From Massilia sp. Root133 (lineage in GTDB: Bacteria > Pseudomonadota > Gammaproteobacteria > Burkholderiales > Burkholderiaceae_D), in NCBI RefSeq assembly GCF_001426525.1, contig NZ_LMEW01000007.1, positions 62,001 to 126,000 on the forward strand: DNA of 64,000 bases, given 5' to 3'. The position numbers were made by a program, and so were the translations under genes. Below, piece after piece: positions 9,254-17,783 of this stretch; within the stretch, counting starts at the first letter, position 1, and the number at the start of each line of letters is the position of its first letter. The notes below the pieces were generated by a model, which worked only from the letters and a program-made list of their open reading frames with translations, ran no database searches and was not told the origin of the DNA.

Positions 9254-9853
9254 TTACGCGACCACCTCGTCGATCTGCGTGGCCACTTCGTCGAAGGCGG
9301 CAGTGGCGCGGTCCTCGCCCATGTTCACGCCTTCGGCGTAGATGAACTCGACGTCCGTCATGCCCATCAGGCCCAGCACGCCCTTCAGGTACGGCACTTG
9401 CGAGTCGCGCTCGGTGTCGCGGTAGATGCCGCCGCGGGCCAGGCCAACATAGACTTTCTTGCCGGTGACGAGGCCTTCCGGACCGTTCGCCGTGTAGCGG
9501 AAGGTCTGGCCGGCGCGGGCGACGGCGTCGATCCACGATTTGATTTGCACGGACACGCTGAAGTTATACATCGGCACGCCCAGCACGATCACGTCGGCGC
9601 GTTTCAGTTGCGCGATCAGCGCGTCGTCCAGCGCCACGCGGGCGCTTTGCTCCGGCGTGCGTTGCTCGGCGGGCGTGAACAGCGCGGACAGCGCGGCTTC
9701 GTCCAGCACGGGGTGCGGGTCGCGCGCCAGGTCGCGCAGCTCGACCGCCGCTTCCGGATGACGTGCCTTCAGGCGCGCCGTGATCGCGTCGGCGACGCGG
9801 GTGGAGTTCGAACCGTTGGCACGGGCGCTACCGTTGATTTGCAGGATGTTCAT
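9254..9853 (-). CDS. azoR: FMN-dependent NADH:quinone oxidoreductase / azoreductase
   Basis: This 199-residue flavodoxin-fold protein matches Azo[18 protein letters not shown] binds FMN phosphate, [20 protein letters not shown] is the conserved FMN-contact segment, and [13 protein letters not shown] follows. It reduces quinones and azo compounds with NADH and protects against electrophilic quinones. The start at 9853 is chosen because GGAGAA lies 5 bases before it; the upstream in-frame extension has no homology to the family. It is divergent from the LysR gene at 9967, its likely regulator. Its ribosome-binding site lies in an inverted repeat. Confidence 0.92.
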   Translation of the reverse strand: MNILQINGSARANGSNSTRVADAITARLKARHPEAAVELRDLARDPHPVLDEAALSALFTPAEQRTPEQSARVALDDALIAQLKRADVIVLGVPMYNFSVSVQIKSWIDAVARAGQTFRYTANGPEGLVTGKKVYVGLARGGIYRDTERDSQVPYLKGVLGLMGMTDVEFIYAEGVNMGEDRATAAFDEVATQIDEVVA

Positions 9854-9856
9854 CGT

Positions 9857-9887
9857 GTTCTCCAGAAGTGTTGGGTCGATGGAGAAC
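9857..9887 (-). promoter_or_regulatory. inverted repeat covering the azoR ribosome-binding site
   Basis: GTTCTCCA (9857-9864) and TGGAGAAC (9880-9887) are perfect 8-base arms with a 15-base spacer. Read on the minus strand, the arm next to azoR contains its Shine-Dalgarno sequence. It may be a repressor operator at the transcription start or an RNA hairpin that hides the RBS. Confidence 0.5.
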
Positions 9888-9916
9888 ATTGTATTGAGAC
9901 TCTGCGACGGGATTAA
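9888..9916 (-). promoter_or_regulatory. candidate sigma-70 promoter of azoR
   Basis: On the minus strand, TACAAT (9888-9893) is preceded by a 17-base spacer and TTAATC (9911-9916). The -10 match is good and the -35 weak. Transcription would start inside or just before the inverted repeat at 9857-9887. Confidence 0.45.
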
Positions 9917-9966
9917 GCCGGGTTTCCGGATATCATTGTTCCATTTATGGGACGGGAGTCTGGGCC

Positions 9967-10875
9967 ATGGTGGATGCAAACGATCTGATCCTGTTCGTGC
10001 GGGTCCTCGACGCGGGCAGTTTTTCGCAGGCGGCCGAGCGGGCCCACCTGCCGAAGTCGACGCTGTCGCGCCGCCTGACCCTGCTGGAAGAAGCGCTGGG
10101 CGAAAAGCTGTTCGTGCGCAGCACGCGGCGCGTGGCGATCACGGCGTTCGGCGAGCGCATCCTGGAGCATGCGCGCCGCCTCGTCGACGAAACGGAGGAA
10201 GTCGCGGCGCTGGCCCAGCACCGGCAGGAAACGCCGCACGGCGACTTGCGCGTGTCGATGCCGCCCGACCTCATCGAATTCGACTTCGTCGCCTTCTGCC
10301 AGGCGTTCCAGGCGCGCTATCCGGCCGTCCGGCTGCGCATCGACCTGTCCCCGCGCCGCGTGGACCTCCTGAGCGAACGTTTCGACGTGGCCGTGCGCGC
10401 CGCCCAGCACCTGCCCGACGATGCGACGCTCGTCGCGCGCAAGCTGTTCGACGTGGGCCAGGGTTTGTTTGCCAGCCCGGATTACCTGGCCGAACACGGC
10501 ACACCGGCGACGCCCGATGACCTTGTCGAGCATGCCTGTCTTGCCTACGCCGGACACGACGGTACGACGCTGCCGTGGGTGCTGGCGCGCGGCGACGCGC
10601 GCTGGGAGCAGGTCGTGCAGGGACCGCTCGTATGCAATTCGCCCCGGTTGCAGCGCGAGATGGCGTACCGCGGCGCAGGCATCGCCGCGCTGCCGATCGA
10701 CGCCGCCCTGCGCGACTGGATCGGCAACGGCCGCCTGCGCCGCGTCTTGCCCGACTGGTCGCTGCCGACGGCCAGCCTGTGGTGCGTGATGCCGGGACGG
10801 CGTTTGATGCCGGCGCGCACGCGCGTGTTCGTCGACATGTTGCAGGCGCACATGGATGCCCTCATGAACGGGTAA
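9967..10875 (+). CDS. LysR-family transcriptional regulator next to azoR
   Basis: The 302-residue protein has the LysR DNA-binding domain ([20 protein letters not shown], residues about 19-38) and a substrate-binding domain with [22 protein letters not shown] and a C-terminal [10 protein letters not shown]. It diverges from azoR across 113 bases that contain the azoR promoter and inverted repeat. Control of azoR in response to quinones or similar electrophiles is a reasonable inference, not shown by sequence. Confidence 0.88.
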   Translation: MVDANDLILFVRVLDAGSFSQAAERAHLPKSTLSRRLTLLEEALGEKLFVRSTRRVAITAFGERILEHARRLVDETEEVAALAQHRQETPHGDLRVSMPPDLIEFDFVAFCQAFQARYPAVRLRIDLSPRRVDLLSERFDVAVRAAQHLPDDATLVARKLFDVGQGLFASPDYLAEHGTPATPDDLVEHACLAYAGHDGTTLPWVLARGDARWEQVVQGPLVCNSPRLQREMAYRGAGIAALPIDAALRDWIGNGRLRRVLPDWSLPTASLWCVMPGRRLMPARTRVFVDMLQAHMDALMNG

Positions 10876-10890
10876 TTTCTGTGAAAACGC

Positions 10891-10919
10891 TTGACACATG
10901 TGCGTACGCACATAAAACT
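10891..10919 (+). promoter_or_regulatory. MarR-gene promoter with perfect palindromic operator
   Basis: TTGACA (10891-10896) is followed at once by the perfect 16-base palindrome ATGTGCGTACGCACAT (10898-10913), which ends 6 bases before the MarR start codon. The palindrome lies where a -10 spacer would be, the classical place for an autorepressing MarR dimer. No canonical -10 box or Shine-Dalgarno is visible. Confidence 0.6.
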
Positions 10920-11351
10920 ATGCCCATGACCGCTTCCGAACGACTCATTGCCTGCAACTGCTTCGCCTCCCGCAAGGCGGCGCGTCTGATTACGAAGATG
11001 TATGAAGACCACCTGTCGCGCGTGAACCTGACGAGCACGCAGTTCTCGATCCTGGTCTACGTCGACGAGGTCAAAGAGGCCTCGATGAAGGACCTCGTCG
11101 AGGCGATGGTGATGGAGCGCACGAGCGTGATCCGCGCGCTGCAGCCTTTGGCCCGCGACGGCCTCGTGGCCATCGGACCGCATGAGGAAGACGCGCGCCG
11201 CAACGTCGTGCGCCTCACCGACGCGGGCCGCGCCAGGTTGGCGGAAGCGATGTCCGTGTGGCAGACGGCGCAGGCGGAATTCGAGAGCAAGTTCGGCGCA
11301 GGGCTGGCCGGGGAATTGCGCCAGTCGTTGTCGACGCTGGCGTCCGCATGA
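10920..11351 (+). CDS. MarR-family transcriptional regulator with N-terminal Cys-x-Cys
   Basis: The 143-residue protein has the MarR winged helix (about 32-100: TQFSILVYVDEVKEASMKDL, MVMERTSVIRALQPLARDGL, then the wing EEDARRNVVRLTDAGR). Residues about 11-13 read CNC, and the same motif occurs in the MarR at 12054, so these are related paralogues. The ATG at 10920 (or 10926) is used because the palindromic operator lies directly upstream; longer starts run into the preceding LysR gene. There is no Shine-Dalgarno, so leaderless translation is possible. Paired cysteines in MarR proteins can sense oxidants, but that is only a suggestion here. Confidence 0.85.
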   Translation: MPMTASERLIACNCFASRKAARLITKMYEDHLSRVNLTSTQFSILVYVDEVKEASMKDLVEAMVMERTSVIRALQPLARDGLVAIGPHEEDARRNVVRLTDAGRARLAEAMSVWQTAQAEFESKFGAGLAGELRQSLSTLASA

Positions 11352-11379
11352 ATCCAGGGGTGGGCACGGCGTGCCCACC

Positions 11380-11922
11380 CTACCGGGCTTCGAATACCAA
11401 ACACGTGGTCGTCGCATGCGCATACAGCCGGCCCTGCGCATCGACGATCTTCCCTTCCGCCGTCGCGAGCTGGCGGCCGCAATGGAGCACCGTGCCGATC
11501 GCGCGCAGCGGCCCGCCGTCGAGCCGCGCGCCGCGCACGAGGTTCACGCTCAGCTCCGCCGTCGTGTAGGCGTATCCCGGTTCGAGCGCCGTCTGCACGG
11601 CGCAGCCGACGGCCGAGTCGAGCAGGGTCGCGTACCAGCCGCCGTGCACGGTCCCCATCGGATTCAGGTGTTTTGCCTGCGGCGTGCCCTGGAACGTGGC
11701 CTTGCCCTTCTCGACCTCGACGAGGAAGAAGTCGAGCGTCTCGGCGATGGGCGCATACGGGAAGCGGCCGTCGAGCAGCGCTTCCATGATGGCCAGGCCC
11801 GTCATCCCGCGCGCTTCCTGCGCCGGCACGACGCCCGGACGTCCGCCGCCCCGCTCGATGCGCGCACGCACCGCGCGCAGTTGTTCTTCCCATTGTTGTG
11901 CCACCGTCGGCTGCGTCTCCAT
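11380..11922 (-). CDS. PaaI-family (hotdog-fold) thioesterase
   Basis: The 180-residue protein carries the PaaI-type hotdog signature: HLNPMGTVHGGWYATLLDSAVGC with the HGG turn (residues about 103-105), then AYTTAELSVNLVR and an acidic/aromatic beta-strand. Such enzymes hydrolyse acyl- or phenylacyl-CoA esters in the cytoplasm. The start at 11922 is supported by AGGAGG 7 bases upstream; the longer frame lacks homology. It diverges from the second MarR gene and lies near a thiolase, so an acyl-CoA role is likely. Confidence 0.85.
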   Translation of the reverse strand: METQPTVAQQWEEQLRAVRARIERGGGRPGVVPAQEARGMTGLAIMEALLDGRFPYAPIAETLDFFLVEVEKGKATFQGTPQAKHLNPMGTVHGGWYATLLDSAVGCAVQTALEPGYAYTTAELSVNLVRGARLDGGPLRAIGTVLHCGRQLATAEGKIVDAQGRLYAHATTTCLVFEAR

Positions 11923-12053
11923 GCGATCCTCCTGTCGTGTGATTGGGTGTATATGCAAGGCTCCGGGCGGATTATGCACGGGTTCCGGCATCCCCGGGGT
12001 TATACTCGCTAGAGGGACGGCACTAACGCCATCCCGGCAATGGAATACGGTAC

Positions 12054-12497
12054 ATGACATCGAACGACCCCCTGTGCAACTGCCTCGCCCTGCGCCAGGC
12101 GTCGCGTTACATCACCGGCGTGTACGACCAGGTGCTGAGCGAGGCCGGCCTGCGCGTCACGCAGTTCTCCATCCTGTACAAGCTGCTGGGGCTCGGGCCG
12201 ATGACGGTCAACCAGATGTCCGCCGAACTGGTCATGGACCGCACGACCCTCACCCGCAACCTCAAACCGCTCGAGCGCGATGCCCTCGTGACGACCGGTC
12301 CCAGCGAGCACGACAAGCGCGAGCGCGTGATCGTCCTCACGCCGGCCGGCAAGGCAAAGGTAAAAGCCGTGCTGCCGCTGTGGCGCCGCGCCCAGCAGAC
12401 CTTCGAACAGAACTTCGGCAGCGAACGCGCACTCGAACTGCGCATGCTGCTGCGCGCCGTCGTCGAGACGGGCATCCACGAGCCCGAAGTCAAATAA
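12054..12497 (+). CDS. MarR-family transcriptional regulator, paralogue of the 10920 gene
   Basis: This 147-residue protein shares CNCLALRQASR near the N-terminus and VTQFSIL with the MarR at 10920. The winged helix runs through MTVNQMSAELVMDRTTLTRNLKPLERDAL to the wing EHDKRERVIVLTPAG. It is divergent from the thioesterase gene, with TATACT at 12002-12007 as a possible -10. The thiolase gene follows after 99 bases. It probably controls the thioesterase and/or thiolase. Confidence 0.85.
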   Translation: MTSNDPLCNCLALRQASRYITGVYDQVLSEAGLRVTQFSILYKLLGLGPMTVNQMSAELVMDRTTLTRNLKPLERDALVTTGPSEHDKRERVIVLTPAGKAKVKAVLPLWRRAQQTFEQNFGSERALELRMLLRAVVETGIHEPEVK

Positions 12498-12596
12498 ATC
12501 CGCTCGCCGGCAGGCCGCACGTCATGCGCCTTTCAAAATACGTGTATATACTCCTATTTGCGTGATCCCGCCATCCACCCCGAAAGGAGAGTCATC

Positions 12597-13784
12597 ATGT
12601 CTGCCCGCGACATCGTCCTGTGTGCCCCCGTGCGTACCGCCATCGGCGCGTTCAACGGTTCCCTGAAATCCATCCCCGCCGTCGAACTGGGCGCGGCCGC
12701 CGTGCGCGCCGCCGTCGAGCGCGCGGGCATCGCGCCGGACGCCATCGACGCGGTCCTGATGGGCAACGTGATCCAGGCGGGCAACCGCATGAACCCGGCG
12801 CGCCAGGCCGCGGTCCACGGCGGCATTCCCGTCAGCGTGCCCGCGATGACGCTGAACCGCGTGTGCGGCTCGGGCGCGCAAGCCATCGCGTCGGCCGCGC
12901 ACGAGATCCTCGCGGGAGACGCCCATGTCGTGCTGGCCGGCGGCATGGAAAACATGGACCAGGCGCCGTACCTGATGCCGCAGGCCCGCTGGGGCGCGCG
13001 CATGGGCCACGCGCAGATCTACGACAGCCTGCTGCACGACGGCCTGAACGACGCGTTCTCCGCGCAGCACTCGGGCTGGCACACGGAGGACTTGGTAAAA
13101 GACGTGGATATCACCCGTGCCGCGCAGGACCGCTGGGCCGAGCGCTCGCAGCGCCGCTTCTCGGACGCCCAGGCGGCCGGCGCGTTCGAGGATGAAATCG
13201 TGGCGATCGAGATCGCGGGCAAGCGCGGCGTGCAGCTGTTCGACACCGACGAAGCGAACCGCCCGGACACCACGCTGGAGACGCTGGCGAAACTGAAACC
13301 GGCATTCCGGCCGGACGGCACGATCACGGCCGGCAATGCGCCGGGCCTGAACAGCGGCGCGGCCGCCGTCATCGTCGCCGACCGCGCGACGGCCGAGCGC
13401 CTGGGGCTGCAGCCGATCGCGCGCCTCGTCGCCTCGGGCGTGGCGGCCGTGGAGCCGGGCATGTTCGGTCTCGGTCCGGTGCCGGCCGTGCAGAAAGCCC
13501 TCGCACGCGCGGGGTGGAGCGTCGGCGACGTCGACCGCTACGAAATCAACGAAGCGTTCGCCGCCGTGCCGCTGGCGGTGGCCAGAAAACTGTCGCTGGC
13601 GGAAGACGTCATCAATGTCGAAGGGGGCGCGGTGGCGCACGGTCACCCGATCGGCGCGACGGGGGCCGTGCTCACGGTGCGGCTGCTGCATGCGATGCGG
13701 CGCGGGCTGGCGCGGCGTGGCGTCGTCACGCTGTGCATCGGAGGCGGGCAGGGGATTGCGCTGGCGCTGGAGCAGATCGCATGA
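12597..13784 (+). CDS. acetyl-CoA C-acyltransferase (thiolase)
   Basis: The 395-residue protein has all thiolase active-site elements: the nucleophilic Cys in NRVCGSGAQAI (about residue 88), [10 protein letters not shown], the His in HGHPIGATGA and the second Cys in CIGGGQGIALA. It condenses or cleaves acyl-CoA/acetyl-CoA. AAAGGAGA precedes the ATG at 12597. Upstream, TATACT (12547-12552) within GTGTATATAC could be a -10 box overlapping an operator; GTGTATAT also occurs in the thioesterase/MarR intergenic region (about 11947-11954). Degradative or biosynthetic direction cannot be decided. Confidence 0.9.
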   Translation: MSARDIVLCAPVRTAIGAFNGSLKSIPAVELGAAAVRAAVERAGIAPDAIDAVLMGNVIQAGNRMNPARQAAVHGGIPVSVPAMTLNRVCGSGAQAIASAAHEILAGDAHVVLAGGMENMDQAPYLMPQARWGARMGHAQIYDSLLHDGLNDAFSAQHSGWHTEDLVKDVDITRAAQDRWAERSQRRFSDAQAAGAFEDEIVAIEIAGKRGVQLFDTDEANRPDTTLETLAKLKPAFRPDGTITAGNAPGLNSGAAAVIVADRATAERLGLQPIARLVASGVAAVEPGMFGLGPVPAVQKALARAGWSVGDVDRYEINEAFAAVPLAVARKLSLAEDVINVEGGAVAHGHPIGATGAVLTVRLLHAMRRGLARRGVVTLCIGGGQGIALALEQIA

Positions 13785-13837
13785 ACACGCGGACGCTACA
13801 CATTACGCGAACGTAAAACGGCGTCGTCCCCGAGCAG

Positions 13838-14049
13838 GCGCACTGCTGTCCGGAATAATTTTTACCGTCGAAAATAGGCCCGCCATAGGGAAAAACCGTC
13901 GTTCCCGGCATTGCCGGAAACGACTTCCCGCGAAACGAGGTGGAAATGAAGAACGTAGTCAGCATATTCAACATGGATTCCCGCTTGCGCGGGAATGACG
14001 ATGCTATTTCTGACGGTTTTTGAAAACAATATTCCGGACACTAGTGCGC
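13838..14049. mobile_element. small element with long terminal inverted repeats (MITE- or BIME-like)
   Basis: The left end GCGCACTGCTGTCCGGAATA (13838-13857) and the inverted right end (14030-14049) match in 18 of 20 bases. Weaker inverted similarity continues inward (CCGTC.AAATAG on both sides). Inside are REP units: GTCGTTCCCGGCATTGCCGGAAACGAC at 13898-13924 and an inverted ATGGATTCCCGC unit at 13973-14000. No coding frame of note is present. The 348-base gene-free stretch between thiolase and LysR is filled by this and the next repeat. Confidence 0.6.
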
Positions 14050-14094
14050 GCAGGCGGGGATCCAATTTTCAAGCATTACGTTGACGCATGCAGA

Positions 14095-14131
14095 ACTTGG
14101 GCCCCCGCCGGCGCCGGCGCGGGGGCGACGG
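14095..14131. repeat. GC-rich REP-like palindrome
   Basis: CTTGGGCCCCCGCC...GGCGCGGGGGCGACGG forms a stem with 8-base arms (14101-14126 core). It ends next to the stop codon of the LysR gene at 14133 and may act as its terminator. The same CTTGGGCCCCCGC unit recurs at 43.67 kb. Confidence 0.7.
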
Positions 14132-14132
14132 A

Positions 14133-15032
14133 TTACGCCGCCACCATCTCCCGCATCCGCTCCACCAAAAACTCCCTGAGCACCCTGACGGCCGGCGACA
14201 CCTGCCGCCGGTTCGCCAGCACCATGTACAGCGGCTGGTTGTTGCCCTCCCAGTCCGCGCACACGATGCGCAATGCGCCGCTTGCGAGATCGGCCTGCAC
14301 GTCGATGCGCGAGCGGTAGCACAGCCCCAGGCCGTCCAGTGCCCAGCGCCGCACGATCTCGGAATCGTCGGCCACGCGGTCGCCGCGCACCGTCACCTCG
14401 ATCTCCGCGCCGTCCTGGTAGAAGCGCCAGCGGTCGTTGACCGCCTCGTCCAGCATGAAGCACAGGCAGTTGTGCGCGGATAGATCGTGCGGCGTCTCCG
14501 GCGCGCCGTGCCGCGCCAGATACGCAGGCGACGCGCACAGCACGCGGCGGTTCGTTTCCAGCAGCGGCAGTGCCACCATGCTGGACTCTCTCGGCTTGCC
14601 GAAGCGGAGCGCGATGTCGACGGGCTCGCGATAAATGTCGGCCAGCCGGTCCGTCAGCTGCAGCTTCAGGCGCACGGCCGGATGCCGTTCCTGGAACGCG
14701 TTCAGCCACGGCAGCACGACGTGGCGGCCGAGGTCGGACGGCATCGAGATCTGCAATTGACCCTCGATCGTGTTTTCTCCCGCACGCACTTCCGCCTCGG
14801 CGTCGCGCAGGCCGTCCAGCAGCGGGCGGCAGCGGGCCAGCAGGCGTTCGCCGGCCACCGTCAGGCGCATGCTGCGCGTCGTGCGCACGAACAGCGCCGT
14901 GCCGAGATCCGCCTCCAGCCGCTTCAGGCTCGCGCTGGCGACGGCAGGCGATAAATCCAGCGCGCGCGCGGCCGCGGAGAGGCCGCCTTGCTCGGCCGTG
15001 GTGACGAACAGTTCGAGGTCGCGCAGATTCAT
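14133..15032 (-). CDS. LysR-family transcriptional regulator
   Basis: The 299-residue protein starts MNLRDLELFVTTAEQGGLSA with the LysR helix-turn-helix at about 16-35, and a substrate-binding domain containing LQISMPSDLGRH, RFGKPRESS and a C-terminal VRVLREFLVERM. The ATG at 15030-15032 is chosen over an upstream TTG two codons earlier. It is divergent from the quinone-oxidoreductase-like gene at 15128. The intergenic region has TTTCAA/TTGAAA (15033-15051), a plausible LysR box overlapping its own start. Confidence 0.88.
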   Translation of the reverse strand: MNLRDLELFVTTAEQGGLSAAARALDLSPAVASASLKRLEADLGTALFVRTTRSMRLTVAGERLLARCRPLLDGLRDAEAEVRAGENTIEGQLQISMPSDLGRHVVLPWLNAFQERHPAVRLKLQLTDRLADIYREPVDIALRFGKPRESSMVALPLLETNRRVLCASPAYLARHGAPETPHDLSAHNCLCFMLDEAVNDRWRFYQDGAEIEVTVRGDRVADDSEIVRRWALDGLGLCYRSRIDVQADLASGALRIVCADWEGNNQPLYMVLANRRQVSPAVRVLREFLVERMREMVAA

Positions 15033-15127
15033 TTTCAAATAAAAATTGAAATTGATTTCGTAATTGCGCAGTTTATCAAAAAGATCGAAGCGCCCAGAAT
15101 GATCACATCGATCACCAAGGAGCCACC

Positions 15128-16141
15128 ATGAAAGCCATCGCCTACCAGAACAACCTGCCCATCGCTCACGTCGATGCCCTCGTCGACATCACCCTGCCGG
15201 ACCCGGTCGCGACCGGCCACGACCTGCTCGTCGAGGTGCGGGCCGTGTCCGTGAACCCCGTCGACGTGAAGGTGCGCGCCGACTCGCAACCGGCCGACGG
15301 CGAGTGGAAAGTGCTGGGCTGGGATGCCGCCGGCATCGTGAAGGCCGTCGGGCCGGACGTGACGCTGTTCCGTCCGGGCGACCGCGTCTGGTACGCCGGC
15401 TCCATCGCCCGCGCCGGCAGCAACAGCGAGCTGCAACTGGTCGACGAGCGCATCGTCGGCAGGATGCCGCAGTCGCTGGACTTCGGCGCCGCCGCCGCGC
15501 TTCCGCTGACGAGCCTCACGGCGTGGGAACTGCTGTTCGACCGTCTGGAAGTGCCGACCGACGAGCGCGGCGAAGGCAAGACGTTATTGGTGATCGGTGC
15601 GGCGGGCGGCGTCGGCTCGATCCTCGTGCAGCTGGCGCGCCGGCTGACCCGCCTGACGGTCGTCGGCACGGCATCGCGTCCCGCAACGCGCGACTGGGTG
15701 CTGCAGCACGGCGCCCACCACGTGATCGACCACGGCAAGCCGCTCGCCGACGAGATCCAGCGTGCGGGCCTGGGCGCGCCGGACTACGTGATCAGCCTCA
15801 CGCACACGGAGCAGCACTTCGACCAGATCGTCGAGATCATCGCGCCGCAGGGCAAATTCGGCCTGATCGACGATCCGGCCCCGATCGACGTCCGCAAGTT
15901 CAAGCGCAAGGCCGTGTCGCTGCACTGGGAACTGATGTTCACGCGCGCGCTGTTCTCGACGCCGGACATGATCCGCCAGCACGAGATCCTGAACCGCGTG
16001 GCGGACCTGATCGACGCGGGCACGATCCGCTCGACGGCCAACGAGAATGTTGGGCGCATCGATGCGGCGAACCTCAAGCGTGCGCACGCGCTGATCGAGT
16101 CGAACCGCGCGCAGGGCAAGATCGTGCTGGCGGGGTTCTGA
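15128..16141 (+). CDS. zinc-independent alcohol dehydrogenase / quinone oxidoreductase family protein
   Basis: This 337-residue medium-chain dehydrogenase has the GroES-like N-terminal domain (VNPVDVKVRA, LGWDAAGIV, FRPGDRVWYAG) and a Rossmann domain with LVIGAAGGVGSILVQLARR. The catalytic and structural zinc ligands are absent, as in the ZADH/QOR branch that reduces quinones or enones with NADPH. AAGGAG precedes the ATG. It is divergent from a LysR gene, its likely regulator. Its stop codon abuts that of the MORN protein gene on the other strand. Confidence 0.88.
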   Translation: MKAIAYQNNLPIAHVDALVDITLPDPVATGHDLLVEVRAVSVNPVDVKVRADSQPADGEWKVLGWDAAGIVKAVGPDVTLFRPGDRVWYAGSIARAGSNSELQLVDERIVGRMPQSLDFGAAAALPLTSLTAWELLFDRLEVPTDERGEGKTLLVIGAAGGVGSILVQLARRLTRLTVVGTASRPATRDWVLQHGAHHVIDHGKPLADEIQRAGLGAPDYVISLTHTEQHFDQIVEIIAPQGKFGLIDDPAPIDVRKFKRKAVSLHWELMFTRALFSTPDMIRQHEILNRVADLIDAGTIRSTANENVGRIDAANLKRAHALIESNRAQGKIVLAGF

Positions 16142-17170
16142 TTACAGGCGCCGCGTGAATTCCATCGCGATCGGATACACCATCTCGCACGGCTGCCCGT
16201 GGCAGACGGCGGGCTTGTAGCGCATGGCCATCGCGGCGCTCGCGACGTAGCGGATCACGTCGTCGTCGAAGCTGCCCACCTTGCGCACCTCCTTCGCCTT
16301 GCCGTCGGCGCCCACGAGCACGTGCAGGCGCAGCAGGCCGCGCGCGTCGTACTTGCCGGCGACAGCCACCGCGAGCCGGTTGAATTCGACGGTGCCGTTC
16401 TGCGGATACGGCGGATCGTCGCCCGGCTCCAGCGCCGGATAACCGTTGCGGACGATGTCCTTCTGTTCGGGCGTGAGGCCGTCCCAGCCGACGTTGGTCG
16501 GCAGCGGCGAGCGCACGTCCGTCTTCGCCAGCAGCGTGCCCGTGTCCGGCTCGGCCTGGCGCTGCTGGAACGTGTTCTCCGCCTTGGGACGGGCCAGCGC
16601 CGCGTTGCGGGCGGCAGCATCGAGCGTGCCGGCGCGGCCGCTGCCCGCATACGTGATGCGGTCGCCGTCGACTGGACGGCCGTCGCGGAACTCGCCTTCG
16701 ACCATGCCGCCGAGGGCATACGTGAGGCGTCCCTGGCCGTTCGGCCGGTCGGCGTGGAATTCGCCCTGGTAGACGTCGCCGTTCGGATAGATCTGCACGC
16801 CCTTGCCCTCGCGCCGCATCATCTTGAGGCCGCCTTCGTAGCGCAGCTCGCTGGCAAAGCGCAGGTAACCCTCGCCGTCCGGCACGCCGTCGGTCAGCGA
16901 GCCGATGTACGTGAATTTGTCGCCCGCCTTCAGCTTCGCTTCGCCGCTGACGGCGCCGTGCGCGAGCGTGCCTTCGATGCGGCGCGTGATGCCGTCCTTC
17001 GTCGTCCATTCGAGCACGCCCTTGCCGTCTGCATAGCCATCCTTGCAGGGGCCGGTCCAGTGCACGGACTGGTCGGTGGGTGCCGGGAGAAGTTTGCCGA
17101 CCTGGCAGTCGCCGGCGTGGGCCGCTTGTGCGATGCAGGCAGCGAGGAGGAGAGGCAGGGCGGTTTTCAT
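16142..17170 (-). CDS. secreted MORN-repeat protein with TonB-like C-terminal domain
   Basis: The 342-residue protein has a signal peptide (cleavage near AHA|G, residue 19), then several MORN-type repeats (DGYADGKGVLEW, DGVPDGEGYLRF, REGKGVQIYPNGDVYQGEF, RPNGQGRLTYALGG, residues about 45-170). The C-terminal part (about 245-342) resembles TonB_C: LHVLVGADGKAKEVRKVGSF, then AAMAMRYKPAVCHGQPC and a final strand ending MEFTRRL. MORN repeats mediate protein or lipid binding; the TonB-like end usually belongs to periplasmic proteins. There is no TonB transmembrane anchor or proline-rich spacer. The function is unknown. Confidence 0.8.
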   Translation of the reverse strand: MKTALPLLLAACIAQAAHAGDCQVGKLLPAPTDQSVHWTGPCKDGYADGKGVLEWTTKDGITRRIEGTLAHGAVSGEAKLKAGDKFTYIGSLTDGVPDGEGYLRFASELRYEGGLKMMRREGKGVQIYPNGDVYQGEFHADRPNGQGRLTYALGGMVEGEFRDGRPVDGDRITYAGSGRAGTLDAAARNAALARPKAENTFQQRQAEPDTGTLLAKTDVRSPLPTNVGWDGLTPEQKDIVRNGYPALEPGDDPPYPQNGTVEFNRLAVAVAGKYDARGLLRLHVLVGADGKAKEVRKVGSFDDDVIRYVASAAMAMRYKPAVCHGQPCEMVYPIAMEFTRRL

Positions 17171-17215
17171 CGTACAACTCTAGCATGCAGATATGGCACG
17201 CATGCTCACCGATTC

Positions 17216-17779
17216 TCACCCCTGGCGCAACCTGACCGTCATGTAACTCAGGTCATGGCTGCCCCCCGCGATCCGGAGCATGTCCGCCACGCGCGCGACG
17301 GTGGTAAAACCGGCGCGCGCATACAGCTCGACGGCCGGCTGGTTGTCGGACAAGACCTCGAGGTCGATCCAGTCGACGTCCGTCTCGGCCCGCGCCCACT
17401 GGGCCGCCGTTTCGAGCAGACGCCGCCCGAGCCCGCGCCGCCGCCACACGCGGTGCACGCCCATGCCGAGCATGGCGCGGTGCGCCGCGGCCGGTTCGGG
17501 ACGGCCGCGCAGGTCGACGTGGCCGGCGATGTCGCCGTACGCGTCGATGGCCAGCCACAGGCGGCGCCAGCCCGGCTGGCCGATGGGGATGTCGATGCCC
17601 TTGATGAACGCGATGCGCAGCCCGGCGGGCAGGCGCGGCTGGCCCGGCGCGATCGGCTGGAACAACGGCGTGCCGTCGGCGCCGTTGTCGCGCAGGTGGT
17701 CGTCCAGGTAGGCGAAGAACGGCGCCAGGTCGGCTTCACCGGCCGGGCGGATCGTCAATGTCGCGGCGCCGTCCATCAT
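17216..17779 (-). CDS. GNAT-family N-acetyltransferase
   Basis: The 187-residue protein has the GNAT acetyl-CoA loop GVHRVWRRRGLGRRLLETA (about residues 108-126) and the C-terminal ELYARAGFTTV motif. The substrate cannot be inferred. It starts 4 bases after the acyl-CoA dehydrogenase gene ends (ATG ATG at 17774-17779, first chosen), so it is the last gene of that operon. Confidence 0.85.
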   Translation of the reverse strand: MMDGAATLTIRPAGEADLAPFFAYLDDHLRDNGADGTPLFQPIAPGQPRLPAGLRIAFIKGIDIPIGQPGWRRLWLAIDAYGDIAGHVDLRGRPEPAAAHRAMLGMGVHRVWRRRGLGRRLLETAAQWARAETDVDWIDLEVLSDNQPAVELYARAGFTTVARVADMLRIAGGSHDLSYMTVRLRQG

Positions 17780-17783
17780 GCGT

